The notes: generated by a model not told the origin, from the sequence alone. A DNA stretch of 64,000 nucleotides from Prosthecobacter sp. (GCA_021733925.1 JAIPJY010000003.1:151615-215614), one strand, 5' to 3'. Numbered from the stretch's first letter, positions 44,447-53,794 are shown. Program-made: numbers and translations.

Positions 44447-46603
44447 ATGAAACCAACCTCCCTCCTCTTCGCCCTGGCACTCGCCTTCACCGCGCATGCC
44501 GCCGATGATAAAGCCGCCGCTGATCCCGCCGTCGCCACTGCGATGCAGAAAGTGAACGCCACTGGCGCTTCGTTGATGCCCATCGCCGCAGACGCGAAGA
44601 CCTTCCGTTTCACCGCGCTGAACGTCGCCAAGGAGTTCGGGGACGCAGGGCTCGCACCCCTCGTGCCCATCGCCGACAAAATCGCCTCGCTCGACATCGC
44701 GCGCAGCAAGGTGACAGATGGCGGCCTCAAGGCCCTCGCAGGCATGAAGCACCTCAAGGAACTCCACCTCGAAGGCACGGGCATCACCGATGCGGGGCTC
44801 GATCAGCTCAAAGGCCTCGCTGAACTTGAGTACCTGAACCTCTACAACACCAAGGTCACCGACGCGGGCATCATCAAGCTCGCCGGACTCAGCAAGCTTG
44901 ACGCGATCTATCTCTGGCAGAGCGGCGTGACGAAGGCCGGCGTGGCTGCTTTGAGGGCCAAGCTCCCCAAGGCGCACATCAACACCGGCTGGAGCGCCGA
45001 GGACGATGCCAAACCCACCGCCGTGGTGGCTGCCGCACCAGCGGCTGCCCCTGCAAAACCCGCTGCCACTCCGGCGCCTGCCGCCGCCAAGCCAGCAACT
45101 CCAGCCGCTGCACCAGCACCCGCTGCCGGTGGCAAACTGGACCCCGCCATCGCTGCGAAGGCGGTCATTTACAAAGATGTCATCGCTTCAATCATGAGCG
45201 CGAAGTGCACCGCCTGCCACGGCCTGGAGAAGAAAAAAGGCAAGCTCCAGCTCCACGACTACGCCGCCATTTTGAAAGGCGGCGGTGATGGCGCGACGAC
45301 CGTCATCGCGAAGAACACAAAGGACAGCCTCATGCTCGTTCGTGCCAACCTGCCGAAGGATGACGACGACCATATGCCTCCGAGCGATGAGCCGCAGCTC
45401 ACCAAGGAAGAGATCGCCGTCCTGACGTGGTGGATTGAAAACGGTGCCTCCGAAACCGCTACCGTGGCCTCCGTCAAAGCTCCGGCCAATGTCGAAAGCG
45501 CGCTCGCCGTGCTGCTCGCCAAAGGTCTGCCCAAGGCAGAAGCCGTCGCCAAGGTGACCAAGCCGAAGGCCAAGCCGCTTACGGATGCAGAGAAAAAGCT
45601 GGTCGCGGAAATCTCTGCCAAGATGCAGGCACTCAATGCCTCGCTGATGCCATTGGCGCAGGACACGGAGCAGCTCCGCCTTGGCGTGATCAATGCCGCT
45701 GACAAATTTGGTGACAAGGAGCTCGCGCTGCTGGCTCCCATCGCCACGCAGATTCTCTGGGTTGATCTCTCCCGCAGCCAGGTCACCGACGCTGCTGCTG
45801 ACATCCTCGCGAAGATGACCTATCTGGAACGCCTGCATCTCGAGAACACCAAGATCACCGATGCTGGCCTCGCCAAACTCGGCGCGCTGCCAAACCTCGA
45901 ATACCTCAATCTCTACGATACCAAGGTGACGGACGGCGGCATCGCCAAGCTCGCTTCGGCCAAGGGTTTGAAAAAGTTGTATGTCTGGGAAACCGGAGTG
46001 ACGCAGGCCGGAGCCAAGGCGCTCGAAGGCAAGGTTCCCGGTCTCAAAGTGAATGTCGGCCTCACGGCGGCTGAGATCGCCAAACTCACCGCCCCACCTC
46101 CTGCACCGCCTGCTCCAGCGAAGCCCGCCGTTGTTCCTGCGAAGCCTGCTGTGGCTCCAGCGAAGCCCGCCGTTGTTCCTGCGAAGCCTGCTGTGGCTCC
46201 AGCGAAACCCGCCGCCGTTCCTGCGAAGCCTGCCGCCGCACCCGCAAAGCCCGCTGCCACTCCTGCGACACCTCCGGCCACTCCTGCAAAACCCGCCGCT
46301 GCTCCTGCGGCAGGCAGCGACGTCATCAAGACCGTCATGAAGCAGTACCACAAAGGCGATGCCGCCCTCTGCAAAAAAGTGGGCACCACCGCCACGGATG
46401 CGGAGCTGGCCTCACTGCTCAAAGCCTACCAGGACATGTGCGCCGCCATGCCGCCGAAGGGTGACAAGGCCGCATGGGTCACCAAATGTCAGGCGCTCAT
46501 CGGCGCGGTGAAAAAGGTGCAGGCGAAAGACCCCGCCGGTGCCGCTGCCTACAAGGCTGCGGTGAACTGCAAAGCCTGCCACACCGATCACAAGGGCGCG
46601 TGA
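44447..46603 (+). CDS. LRR-PSCyt1-LRR multidomain cytochrome c protein
   Basis: 718 aa from ATG 44447 (signal peptide MKPTSLLFALALAFTAHAAD). Order: leucine-rich repeats (about 80-180, 'LEYLNLYNTKVTDAGIIKLA'); Pro/Ala linker; PSCyt1 domain with haem site CTACH (254-258) and 'DDDHMPPSDEPQLTKEE'; a second LRR block that duplicates the first (about 390-550, 'LEYLNLYDTKVTDGGIAKLA'); a (V/A)PAKPA repeat linker (about 555-618); and a C-terminal domain ending in CKACH (708-712). The protein thus has two CxxCH motifs. LRR-cytochrome fusions occur in Planctomycetes/Verrucomicrobia but their role is unknown. The DNA of the linker at 46117-46205 is a near-perfect tandem repeat. Confidence 0.88.
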   Translation: MKPTSLLFALALAFTAHAADDKAAADPAVATAMQKVNATGASLMPIAADAKTFRFTALNVAKEFGDAGLAPLVPIADKIASLDIARSKVTDGGLKALAGMKHLKELHLEGTGITDAGLDQLKGLAELEYLNLYNTKVTDAGIIKLAGLSKLDAIYLWQSGVTKAGVAALRAKLPKAHINTGWSAEDDAKPTAVVAAAPAAAPAKPAATPAPAAAKPATPAAAPAPAAGGKLDPAIAAKAVIYKDVIASIMSAKCTACHGLEKKKGKLQLHDYAAILKGGGDGATTVIAKNTKDSLMLVRANLPKDDDDHMPPSDEPQLTKEEIAVLTWWIENGASETATVASVKAPANVESALAVLLAKGLPKAEAVAKVTKPKAKPLTDAEKKLVAEISAKMQALNASLMPLAQDTEQLRLGVINAADKFGDKELALLAPIATQILWVDLSRSQVTDAAADILAKMTYLERLHLENTKITDAGLAKLGALPNLEYLNLYDTKVTDGGIAKLASAKGLKKLYVWETGVTQAGAKALEGKVPGLKVNVGLTAAEIAKLTAPPPAPPAPAKPAVVPAKPAVAPAKPAVVPAKPAVAPAKPAAVPAKPAAAPAKPAATPATPPATPAKPAAAPAAGSDVIKTVMKQYHKGDAALCKKVGTTATDAELASLLKAYQDMCAAMPPKGDKAAWVTKCQALIGAVKKVQAKDPAGAAAYKAAVNCKACHTDHKGA

Positions 46604-46695
46604 ACTGAGCCCAAGTTTTCCTGCCATCTTATCTCCGCGCCGTTGCGTATCTTCGTGGCATTCACGGAGGATGCTGCTAATCATCCCTCCCTCTC

Positions 46696-47367
46696 ATGCG
46701 TTCCTTCACGATGACTCATTTCCAACCATGCTGCGCTTTGCTCGTGTGCAGCCTTCTGCTGACCTCCTGCAAGCCTCCTCAGAAGATTGAAGCCATCACC
46801 GAGTCGCGTGAGATTTCCAGCTATGCCCCGAAGCCGCATGCGGACATCCCCAGTTCCACGCGCTTCTACGATGACGCGAAAGAGGAACCTCAGAAGAGGC
46901 CGAACTTCCGTGAACTGCTCACTTGGACTGTCCCTGAAGGCTGGAGTGAATCCACCACTCCTGATCCCATGGGCATGCGTTTGCTCGACCTGAGATTCGG
47001 CCCGAATCAGGAAGGCGAGTGCTACATCTCGCTCATACCCGGCTCTGCGGGTGGACTGGAGGCCAACGTGAATCGCTGGCGCACGCAGATGGGGCAGACA
47101 CCCTACACGGCGGAAGAAATCGCCAAGCTGCCGACGAAGCCCTTCTTCAACCGCGATGCGACCTTTGTGGCCTTCGATGGCGATTTCAAAAGCTTCGGTG
47201 CCGAGGCAGCTAAAACGGGTTACCGCATGCTCGGCCTCATTCATTCCGCCGATCAGGCCACCATCTTTGTCAAACTCACCGGTCCCAAGGTGCTCGTGGA
47301 GCAAAATGCCGCTGCCTTTGATGCCTTCTGTCAGTCGATCAAACCGAACCTGCCCAAGGAAGAATAA
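46696..47367 (+). CDS. Putative lipoprotein
   Basis: 223 aa. The N-terminus has a lipobox, 'CALLVCSLLLTSC', with the probable lipidated Cys near residue 26; an ATG at 46711 is an equally possible start. The mature part is a compact alpha/beta domain ('LTWTVPEGWSESTTPDPMG', 'FGPNQEGECYISLIPGSAG', 'VNRWRTQMGQTPYTAEEIAK') of the kind seen in PsbP-like or DUF1795-like proteins, though I cannot assign it. It lies between cytochrome and haem-maturation genes in the same direction, which suggests a role in that envelope process. Confidence 0.78.
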   Translation: MRSFTMTHFQPCCALLVCSLLLTSCKPPQKIEAITESREISSYAPKPHADIPSSTRFYDDAKEEPQKRPNFRELLTWTVPEGWSESTTPDPMGMRLLDLRFGPNQEGECYISLIPGSAGGLEANVNRWRTQMGQTPYTAEEIAKLPTKPFFNRDATFVAFDGDFKSFGAEAAKTGYRMLGLIHSADQATIFVKLTGPKVLVEQNAAAFDAFCQSIKPNLPKEE

Positions 47368-47439
47368 CAACGGCTGAAGCGTCTGCGCTCGTCGTACATT
47401 GTTCTGATTTCGTCATTTCCAGCCCCTGCCACCTCCGTC

Positions 47440-48753
47440 GTGTCCGCCCCATCCAAATCTCTTCCCGCGAAGATCTTCGCCTTCTTCTCCAGCTTTGGCC
47501 TCGCCACCTCGGTGCTGGTCATGCTGCTGGTGCTCACTTTTTTAGGCACGCTGGAGCAGGCGGAGCACGGCCTCGTCGCCAGTCAGGCGCGCTACTTTGA
47601 GTCGGCCTTCATTGACCGTATCGACATCGGCGCCTGCTGGCGTGCGCTGGGCTTCCATGCGTACCGGGACATCGGCAATGTGTCTTTGCCGCTCTACATC
47701 GTGCCCGGTGGTTACACCCTCATGGCGCTTCTCTTCGTGAACCTGCTATGCGGCGGCATCGTGCGCATCCGTAAGTCTCCCAAGACCATCGGTGTCATCA
47801 TTTCGCACTTCGCCATCCTTTTCATGATCGCCGCCGGTGCGGTGACGCATCACTACGCCATAGAGGGCAACTTGAACTTGAGCGAAGGTCAGACCAACGA
47901 CGAGTTCCTGAGCTTCCATGACCGCGTGATTGAGATCGAAAAATTGCAGAAGGATCCCAAGGCCAAACGCAGTGTCCTGGTAATCGACGAATCGAAGTTC
48001 CGTGATGTCACTGCGGCCGGCAATGGGCGCACCTTCACCAGCGACAGTCTGCCGTTTGATCTCATCATTGCGGGCTGGAAAAAGAACGCCCAACCAAAGC
48101 GCGATAAGGATGGCAGCCGCACGGATGCTGTGGACGGCTACTTCATTCAGGAGCTGCCGCAACTGGATGAAGCCGGTGCCGCGCTGGCTGATGAACAGCT
48201 TGCCAGCGCCTGCGTAGCCATCGCGAAGATCAAAAACAGCGACGAAAAGCAGACGGGCATCCTGTGGGAGTTCGCCGCCGCACCTTGGACGGTCACGGTT
48301 GGTGCGGACAAATACCTCATCTCGCTGGTGCATCGCACCTACAAGCTGCCCTTCGCCGTGCGTCTGGACGAGACCAAAGAGGAAAAACATCCAGGCACCG
48401 AGCGTGCGCGGCTCTTCAGCAGCAAGGTCACTAAAATCACCGGCGACCATGAGGAAAAGCGTTTCATCACCATGAACGAACCGGTGCGCAGCGAAGGCTA
48501 CGCCGTGTTTCAGAGCACCTTCAGTTCAGGCGAAAAAGAAGGCACCGGGGTGAAAAGCTCCGGCTTCATGATCGTCGAAAACCCCGCCGACCATTGGCCG
48601 CTCATCTCCTGCATCATCGTGGCGGAAGGCCTGCTCCTGCACTTCCTCATGATGCTCGCCCGCTTCATCAAGGTGAACCCTTGGAAGTTCGCCCTCGGCC
48701 TCATCGCCGCCTTCAATGCGGCCTTCGCTCTCGCGATGTGGAAGCTGCTCTAA
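47440..48753 (+). CDS. resB: Cytochrome c biogenesis protein ResB/CcsB (system II)
   Basis: 437 aa with a GTG start at 47440, in frame and at the right distance before the first membrane helix ('LATSVLVMLLVLTFLGTLEQ'). It has the ResB layout: three helices near the N-terminus ('YTLMALLFVNLLCGGIVRIR', 'IGVIISHFAILFMIAAGAVT'), a large periplasmic domain (about 140-375) and a final helix at the C-terminus. With CcsA it forms the system II synthetase that exports haem and attaches it to CxxCH motifs. The next gene, 28 bp on, is ccsA. Confidence 0.9.
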   Translation: MSAPSKSLPAKIFAFFSSFGLATSVLVMLLVLTFLGTLEQAEHGLVASQARYFESAFIDRIDIGACWRALGFHAYRDIGNVSLPLYIVPGGYTLMALLFVNLLCGGIVRIRKSPKTIGVIISHFAILFMIAAGAVTHHYAIEGNLNLSEGQTNDEFLSFHDRVIEIEKLQKDPKAKRSVLVIDESKFRDVTAAGNGRTFTSDSLPFDLIIAGWKKNAQPKRDKDGSRTDAVDGYFIQELPQLDEAGAALADEQLASACVAIAKIKNSDEKQTGILWEFAAAPWTVTVGADKYLISLVHRTYKLPFAVRLDETKEEKHPGTERARLFSSKVTKITGDHEEKRFITMNEPVRSEGYAVFQSTFSSGEKEGTGVKSSGFMIVENPADHWPLISCIIVAEGLLLHFLMMLARFIKVNPWKFALGLIAAFNAAFALAMWKLL

Positions 48754-48781
48754 CCGCCCTCCGGCCAACGTATTTCTCTGC

Positions 48782-50809
48782 ATGAAAACCCTTCGTTCTG
48801 TCCTTCTCGCGCTGTTCACGCTCAGCGGCTTTGCCGCCGCAGCTGAACTGCCGCCGCTTGATCTCTTCCGTGACAAGGAGGTCGTTGAGACCTTTGCAGC
48901 CATCCCGCTTCAGGAAGCCGGACGCATCAAGCCGCTCGAAACGATGGCGAATTATCGTCTCAAAGCCATGCGTGCCAGGGAGAGCATCTGGCTCACTGAC
49001 ACCGGTGAAATGTCAGGCAAGCCTCTCATCGATCCAGCGACTCAGAAGCCGATCACGAAAGAGGGCGACAAACCCGTGAAACTTAATGCTGTGGAGTGGA
49101 TGCTGATGAGCTGGTTCCGCCCGGACATCGGCAAAATGGTGCCTCTTTTCAAAGTGGACAACTCCTCCGCCATCACTGAACTGGGCTTGGAGGCCAAGGC
49201 CAAGCGCGACCAGTACACGTTTGTCGAGATCGCGCCTGCCCGGCAGATTTTGATGGAGAAAATGGACGAGTATCGCGGGATTCCCTCCGCGAAACAGACG
49301 CCCGAGCAGCGCATGATCGTGCAGCTCGCGGCCAACTTCCTCGACTACGAAATGATCATGGGGCATTTCGATTTCATCCGTGAGCCTCTGGGGAAAAAAC
49401 CGGAAGATCTTCCAGAGGGGGTGACCCTGCCGGTGCGCCTCTCAAAAAGCCTCAACACACTCATTGCAGCCGTTCGAGCCCACAACGGTCCTCCGATGCA
49501 AATCCCATGGTTCCGAGAATTCGCCAAAGGAGCACTCGGTGCCATGATGAGCGGCAACCCGGAGCAGCAGTATCGCATCTTCCCACCGGCTCCCGGTGAT
49601 GGCAAAGTCTGGGACGGTCCCGGTGTGATGATTTTCACTGCGATCAACAGCGGCAAAGATGTGACGGCTGATCAACTCGCCTGGCTGGCACTCTACGAAG
49701 ACATTTACCTGGCCCTGCCTGATGCGGCCAAGTTCAAGGCGGCTTCCAAGACTCTGCTGAGCAAAATTCAGGACGCCGCCAATGCGCGTGGGGAAGGGAA
49801 GTCCATTGGGCTGGAACTGCAATACAACCATGCAGCGTACTTCTTTTATGCGCAGTGGATTTTCCTCACAGGGTTCCTCGCTGTGGCACTGACGTGGGTT
49901 TCACCGGGTTCACGCTTTGAAAAGGGTGCCAGACTGGTCTCGTGGCTGCTGCTGGGAAGCGCTACAGCTCTTGCTGTGATCGGGGTGGTGGTTCGCTGCA
50001 TCATCATGCAGCGTCCGCCGATCACGACGTTGTTTGAGACCATTCTCTTCATCGGTTCCGCCTGCGCGCTGCTTGGCTTGATCGCCGAGGCGATCACGAA
50101 ACGCGGACTGGGTCTGCTCGTGACGGCCATTGGCGGCACGGCGTGCATGTTCCTGGCCATCCAGTTCGAGGCCTCCGAAGCCGTCGATACGTTTCAACAA
50201 CTGCAGGCCGTGCTGATCACGAACTTCTGGCTCTCGACCCATGTGCCGATGATCAATCTCGGCTACGCCGCCTGCATGGTGGCCGCCGTGATTTCGATGA
50301 TCTATTTCGTGCATCGCATCTGTGGTGCGTTTCAGACGGGCGAAGGGGATGCACGTCTGATGACCCGCGTCGCTTATGGGTTTATCGCCGCCGGTCTGTT
50401 CCTTTCACTTGTGGGCACGGTGCTGGGCGGCATCTGGGCCAACTACAGCTGGGGCCGCTTCTGGGGCTGGGATCCGAAGGAAAATGGCGCACTCATGATC
50501 GTGCTGATGTGCCTCGTGATCCTGCATGCGCGCCTCGGCGGATACATCCGTGAGATCGGCCTGCACTGCTGCAATCTCATTCTCGGCTGCATCGTGATCT
50601 TCTCTTGGTTTGGCGTGAACCAGCTCGGTGTTGGCCTGCATGCCTATGGCTTCACCCTCGGCATCTGGCCGAAGATTTACGGCTACTGGTTCAGCCAGTT
50701 GGTGCTGCTCGGCTATGGAGTGTTTCTGGCCTTGAACGAACGCAGAGTCAAGACGCTCAAGGTGGAGAGTGTCGAGGAGGCTGGCTTGGAAAAGTCCCCC
50801 TCTCTCTAA
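48782..50809 (+). CDS. ccsA: Cytochrome c biogenesis protein CcsA/ResC (system II)
   Basis: 675 aa from ATG 48782 (signal-like MKTLRSVLLALFTLSGFAAA). The N-terminal ~350 residues form an extra periplasmic domain not present in minimal CcsA, followed by about eight membrane helices. The haem-handling WWD signature is 'WGRFWGWDPKENGAL', and 'LHARLGGYIREIGLHCC' carries a conserved His-containing loop. The extended form (about 650-1000 aa) is common in Planctomycetes, Verrucomicrobia and Bacteroidetes. Upstream genes encode its likely substrates (PSCyt1 proteins). Confidence 0.92.
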   Translation: MKTLRSVLLALFTLSGFAAAAELPPLDLFRDKEVVETFAAIPLQEAGRIKPLETMANYRLKAMRARESIWLTDTGEMSGKPLIDPATQKPITKEGDKPVKLNAVEWMLMSWFRPDIGKMVPLFKVDNSSAITELGLEAKAKRDQYTFVEIAPARQILMEKMDEYRGIPSAKQTPEQRMIVQLAANFLDYEMIMGHFDFIREPLGKKPEDLPEGVTLPVRLSKSLNTLIAAVRAHNGPPMQIPWFREFAKGALGAMMSGNPEQQYRIFPPAPGDGKVWDGPGVMIFTAINSGKDVTADQLAWLALYEDIYLALPDAAKFKAASKTLLSKIQDAANARGEGKSIGLELQYNHAAYFFYAQWIFLTGFLAVALTWVSPGSRFEKGARLVSWLLLGSATALAVIGVVVRCIIMQRPPITTLFETILFIGSACALLGLIAEAITKRGLGLLVTAIGGTACMFLAIQFEASEAVDTFQQLQAVLITNFWLSTHVPMINLGYAACMVAAVISMIYFVHRICGAFQTGEGDARLMTRVAYGFIAAGLFLSLVGTVLGGIWANYSWGRFWGWDPKENGALMIVLMCLVILHARLGGYIREIGLHCCNLILGCIVIFSWFGVNQLGVGLHAYGFTLGIWPKIYGYWFSQLVLLGYGVFLALNERRVKTLKVESVEEAGLEKSPSL

Positions 50810-50932
50810 ATGGGAGACCGAGCGGCACAGGCGAAACTTCTGCATGCTTCGTCCTTTCTGGCATGTGCCAAGGTGTGACGCTGATCGCGCGTCGAAGGCA
50901 TGATCGGTATCAGTGAGCCTTGATGCCGCTCG

Positions 50933-50962
50933 CCCAGAGCCGATGGAACATCAGCGCTCCCA
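50933..50962 (+). repeat. Dispersed 30-nt hairpin repeat, copy A
   Basis: CCCAGAGC - CGATG GAA CATCA - GCGCTCCCA. Same arms, different but still complementary core, as the copies at 63733-63762 and 63835-63861. A separate small hairpin, CGTCC-TAATG-GGACG, follows at 51009-51023. Confidence 0.8.
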
Positions 50963-51029
50963 GTTATGGGCTGCTGCCTTGGCGGGCTGCATTTCTAATA
51001 TCTGACGCCGTCCTAATGGGACGCGTTGC

Positions 51030-51665
51030 TCACTTCGCCTTTCTGAAAGCGATGATGCCTTGGGCGATGCCTTCGGCGATCTTGGCGCGGTACTCGCCCG
51101 TCAGCATGTGGGCGCGTTCGGTGGAGTTGCTGACGAAACCGCATTCGACGAGGACCGCTGGGTTTTTCGTGGTGGCACGGATGACGTGAAACCCGGCGCT
51201 CTTCACGCCACGGTTGATCATGCTGGTGCGCTGCACGAGATAGGCCTGAATGTAGGCCGCGAGCATGTAGCTCGAAGAAAAGTGGTAGTAGGTCTCAGCG
51301 CCGGCACCGCTGCCACCGCGGTTGTAGTTGTAATGGATGCTGACGAAGATGGCGTTGCCTCTGCTGTTGCCCAGAGCGGAGCGGTCTTGCAGCGGGATGA
51401 AGACATCCCGGCTGCGGGACATGATGACCTTGAGGCCTTCTTTTCTGAGCAGTTGTTCCACCCGGCGTGCCGTGTCCAGCGCCAGATGCTTTTCATAGAC
51501 GTAACCGATGGCCGCGCCCCGGTCGTGGGCGCCATGGCCAGGATCGAGAATGACGGTGTCGAATGCGTGAGCCTTGCTCATCAGCATCAACATCGTCATC
51601 GCAACCCAGCAAGAGCCCGTGAGAAGGCGTTTCAATGCATGGCGAGGGAAGGTGAGAGTCGGCAT
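51030..51665 (-). CDS. N-acetylmuramoyl-L-alanine amidase (Amidase_3)
   Basis: 211 aa from the ATG at 51665; a start 12 codons upstream is possible. A signal peptide ('GSCWVAMTMLMLMSKAHAF') leads into an Amidase_3 domain: 'VILDPGHGAHDRGAAIGYV' with the first Zn His, a Glu in 'YEKHLALDTARR', 'FVSIHYNYN' with the second His, and the catalytic Glu in 'PAVLVECGFVSNSTE'. It cleaves the bond between MurNAc and the peptide stem in periplasmic peptidoglycan. It lacks SH3 or AMIN targeting domains. Confidence 0.93.
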   Translation of the reverse strand: MPTLTFPRHALKRLLTGSCWVAMTMLMLMSKAHAFDTVILDPGHGAHDRGAAIGYVYEKHLALDTARRVEQLLRKEGLKVIMSRSRDVFIPLQDRSALGNSRGNAIFVSIHYNYNRGGSGAGAETYYHFSSSYMLAAYIQAYLVQRTSMINRGVKSAGFHVIRATTKNPAVLVECGFVSNSTERAHMLTGEYRAKIAEGIAQGIIAFRKAK

Positions 51666-51791
51666 GTGATTCGGGAGGTGAGGGCAGGGCAGGATTCGCA
51701 TGAACAGCCTGCATGCTCATCGGAGGTACAGTAATCGAAGATGCGGGGAAAGGGTCAAGTGGTTTGCCTGCAAACCTTTGGAACAAGGCAG

Positions 51792-51824
51792 AAAAAAGCC
51801 GCCGGATGGGGCACATCCGGCGGC
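51792..51824 (-). terminator. Intrinsic terminator of pseudopilin unit 1
   Basis: Minus-strand hairpin with an 11-bp perfect stem GCCGCCGGATG/CATCCGGCGGC and five-base loop, followed by six U (A-tract 51792-51797 on +). Nearly identical to the terminator at 52903-52933. Confidence 0.9.
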
Positions 51825-51852
51825 GTGGATTGTCTTTAGGCTAAATCACTGA

Positions 51853-52722
51853 TTAAAGTCCCGAAGGAGGCAGGCCGCCAGGAGGAGGAGCACCAGGTGC
51901 ACCACCGCCATACGGAGCTGCGGGGGGCATTCCACCATTGAGGGGTGCACCAAGGCCGGAAGGTGGGCCATTGGGATTCAATCCATTCACATCAGTCGGT
52001 CCACCCGTGCCACTGCCACGAGCCATGCTGTTGTTTCCGTAAACCACAGGCAAGATGCGCTGCGGGACGCCTTGGGAGGCCTGAGTAAACAGGTTGAGGC
52101 CACCAGCCATGATTTTTGGGCCGATCATGCCTTTTTTACCCTGAAGAGGTTCAACCGCGACGCTGCCGTCATTGCGACCGATGATGATTTTGCCACCAGG
52201 CCAGGTGCGGCCGGGGGCGATCTGACCTGCCACATCGGCGTTCCAGAGCGGAGGCCAGCTGATGGAGACCGGGTTTTCATACACAATGGGCATGTTGCCC
52301 ACCGTGGTGTCCGTCTGATTTCCGGTCATCGCCCAGTGGTTTTCGCCGGGCATCAGCGCCTGGCCGTAGTTGGGGGCCTGGCCGATGTTGTTGTCCGGGT
52401 TGAAGCCGGCAGGGCAGCCGAAGATACGCTCGTCGGTTACGATCTGCTCCTGGATCATGTAACGGAAGGCGTCATTGGCGGTCTGGGCCAGGCTTCCTGT
52501 CATTGGGTTTTGCACTGAGTCAGGATACTGGCTGTTGTTGTCCTTGGAGAACTGCTTGAGCGAGAGGATGATCTGCTTGGCATTGTTCACCCCTTTCATC
52601 TGATTGCCTTGGGTCTGGACCATGGTGAAGGCGGGCACGGCCAAGCTCGCGAGAATCGCGATGATCGTGATCACCACCAACAGCTCGATCAGAGTGAAGG
52701 CTTGGTTTCTTTTCGTTTTCAT
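51853..52722 (-). CDS. Type II secretion/type IV pilin-like pseudopilin 1
   Basis: 289 aa. The prepilin sequence is MKTKRNQAFTLIELLVVITI; the residue before the mature Phe is Ala rather than the usual Gly, a variant common in Verrucomicrobia, while the Glu at +5 is kept. After the N-terminal helix, a globular domain contains 'IVTDERIFGCPAGFNPDNN' and 'GENHWAMTGNQTDTTVGNM'. The C-terminal ~60 residues are Gly/Pro/Asn-rich. It is a close paralogue of the next gene and has its own leader and terminator. No secretion genes are adjacent; the proteins may form a minor or surface pseudopilus. Confidence 0.9.
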   Translation of the reverse strand: MKTKRNQAFTLIELLVVITIIAILASLAVPAFTMVQTQGNQMKGVNNAKQIILSLKQFSKDNNSQYPDSVQNPMTGSLAQTANDAFRYMIQEQIVTDERIFGCPAGFNPDNNIGQAPNYGQALMPGENHWAMTGNQTDTTVGNMPIVYENPVSISWPPLWNADVAGQIAPGRTWPGGKIIIGRNDGSVAVEPLQGKKGMIGPKIMAGGLNLFTQASQGVPQRILPVVYGNNSMARGSGTGGPTDVNGLNPNGPPSGLGAPLNGGMPPAAPYGGGAPGAPPPGGLPPSGL

Positions 52723-52750
52723 AGGTACTTTTTTTTATGGGTTGGTTATG

Positions 52751-52846
52751 ATGTTATGCGGGCTCCGAATTAATCCGGTACCCACTGATTAGACCCAACT
52801 GGGGGCTGAAATGCGAGAAAAAAATGTCGCCATCCGTGACAGGGCG
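52751..52846 (-). promoter_or_regulatory. Conserved leader/promoter of pseudopilin 1
   Basis: Aligns over about 96 bp with 53795-53892 upstream of pseudopilin 2 (shared words ATGTTATG, TAATCCG, ATTAGACCCAA, GGCTGAAAT, TCGCC). Conservation of non-coding sequence between paralogues suggests a shared promoter or structured leader. No known riboswitch class was recognised. Confidence 0.65.
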
Positions 52847-52902
52847 ATGAAGTCATTGAAAATGCCATAAAAGGGTGGCTGGCTGCCTTCATTCCAAAGC
52901 AC

Positions 52903-52933
52903 AAAAAACCGCCGGATGGAGTGCATCCGGCGG
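52903..52933 (-). terminator. Intrinsic terminator of pseudopilin unit 2
   Basis: Stem CCGCCGGATG/CATCCGGCGG with a five-base loop, and a six-A tract on the + strand giving a U-run on the minus transcript. Confidence 0.9.
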
Positions 52934-52962
52934 CGTGGACTATCTCAGGCTAAGGCACTGCT

Positions 52963-53760
52963 TCAGGGCCCCGAAGGTGGCAGGCCATTGGGAGCAGGAG
53001 CTGCACCGGGCATTCCACCTGGGAGTGGGTCACCAAGTGGGGGGCGGGGGGGAGTAGGTACAAAGCCCGTATTGCCATAAACCACCTGCAGAATGCGCTG
53101 CGGGATGCCTTGGGAGGCTTGGGTGAACAGGTTTTCGCCTCCGGCCATGACTCTGGGGCCGACCAGGCCACTTGAGCCGGCCAGAATTTCGACAGCGACG
53201 CTGCCATCATTGCGGCCAATGATGATCCTGCCACCTGACCAGGTACGGCCGGGGGAGATCTGGCCTGCCACATCCGCATTCCAGACCGGAGGCCAGTTGG
53301 GTGAGACGGGGTTTTCAAATACGAGGGGCATGTTGCCCACCGCAGTGTCCGTCTGGTTGCCTGTCATGGCCCAGTGGTTTTCACCGGGCATCAGAGCACT
53401 GCCATAGTTGGGGCCCTGACCGATGTTGTTGTCCGGATTGAAGCCGGCGGGGCAGCCAAAGATGCGCTCATCCGTCACGATCTTTTCCTGGATCATGAGC
53501 CGGAAGGCGTCATTGGCGTTCTGGGCAAAGCTCCCGGTCAGCGGATTGACCACTGAGTCGGGATACTGGCTGCTGTGGTCCTTTGAGAACAGTTTCATCG
53601 AGAGGATGATCTGTCTGGCGTTGTTGACGCCTCGTGTCTGATTGGCCAGCGTCTGCACGGCGTTGTAAGTGGGCACCGCCAGCGCCGCGAGAATCGCGAT
53701 GATGGTGATCACCACCAACAACTCGATCAGAGTGAAGGCTTGGTTTCGTTTCGTTTTCAT
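52963..53760 (-). CDS. Pseudopilin 2, paralogue of pseudopilin 1
   Basis: 265 aa from ATG 53760; the longer frame would place a non-homologous extension in front of the prepilin motif MKTKRNQAFTLIELLVV. Sequence is nearly parallel to pseudopilin 1 through the globular domain ('IVTDERIFGCPAGFNPDNN', 'ENHWAMTGNQTDTAVGNMP', 'ENLFTQASQGIPQRILQVV'). The Pro/Gly-rich tail is shorter. It again has Ala at -1 and Glu at +5. The two genes with their leaders and terminators look like a tandem duplication. Confidence 0.9.
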   Translation of the reverse strand: MKTKRNQAFTLIELLVVITIIAILAALAVPTYNAVQTLANQTRGVNNARQIILSMKLFSKDHSSQYPDSVVNPLTGSFAQNANDAFRLMIQEKIVTDERIFGCPAGFNPDNNIGQGPNYGSALMPGENHWAMTGNQTDTAVGNMPLVFENPVSPNWPPVWNADVAGQISPGRTWSGGRIIIGRNDGSVAVEILAGSSGLVGPRVMAGGENLFTQASQGIPQRILQVVYGNTGFVPTPPRPPLGDPLPGGMPGAAPAPNGLPPSGP

Positions 53761-53794
53761 TGTATGCGTATGTTTATCTATCGTTTGTTTTATT

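Noticed and set aside
46117-46205. Tandem repeats suggestive of a CRISPR array
   Set aside because: They are in frame, encode the PAKPA linker, and have no unique spacers.
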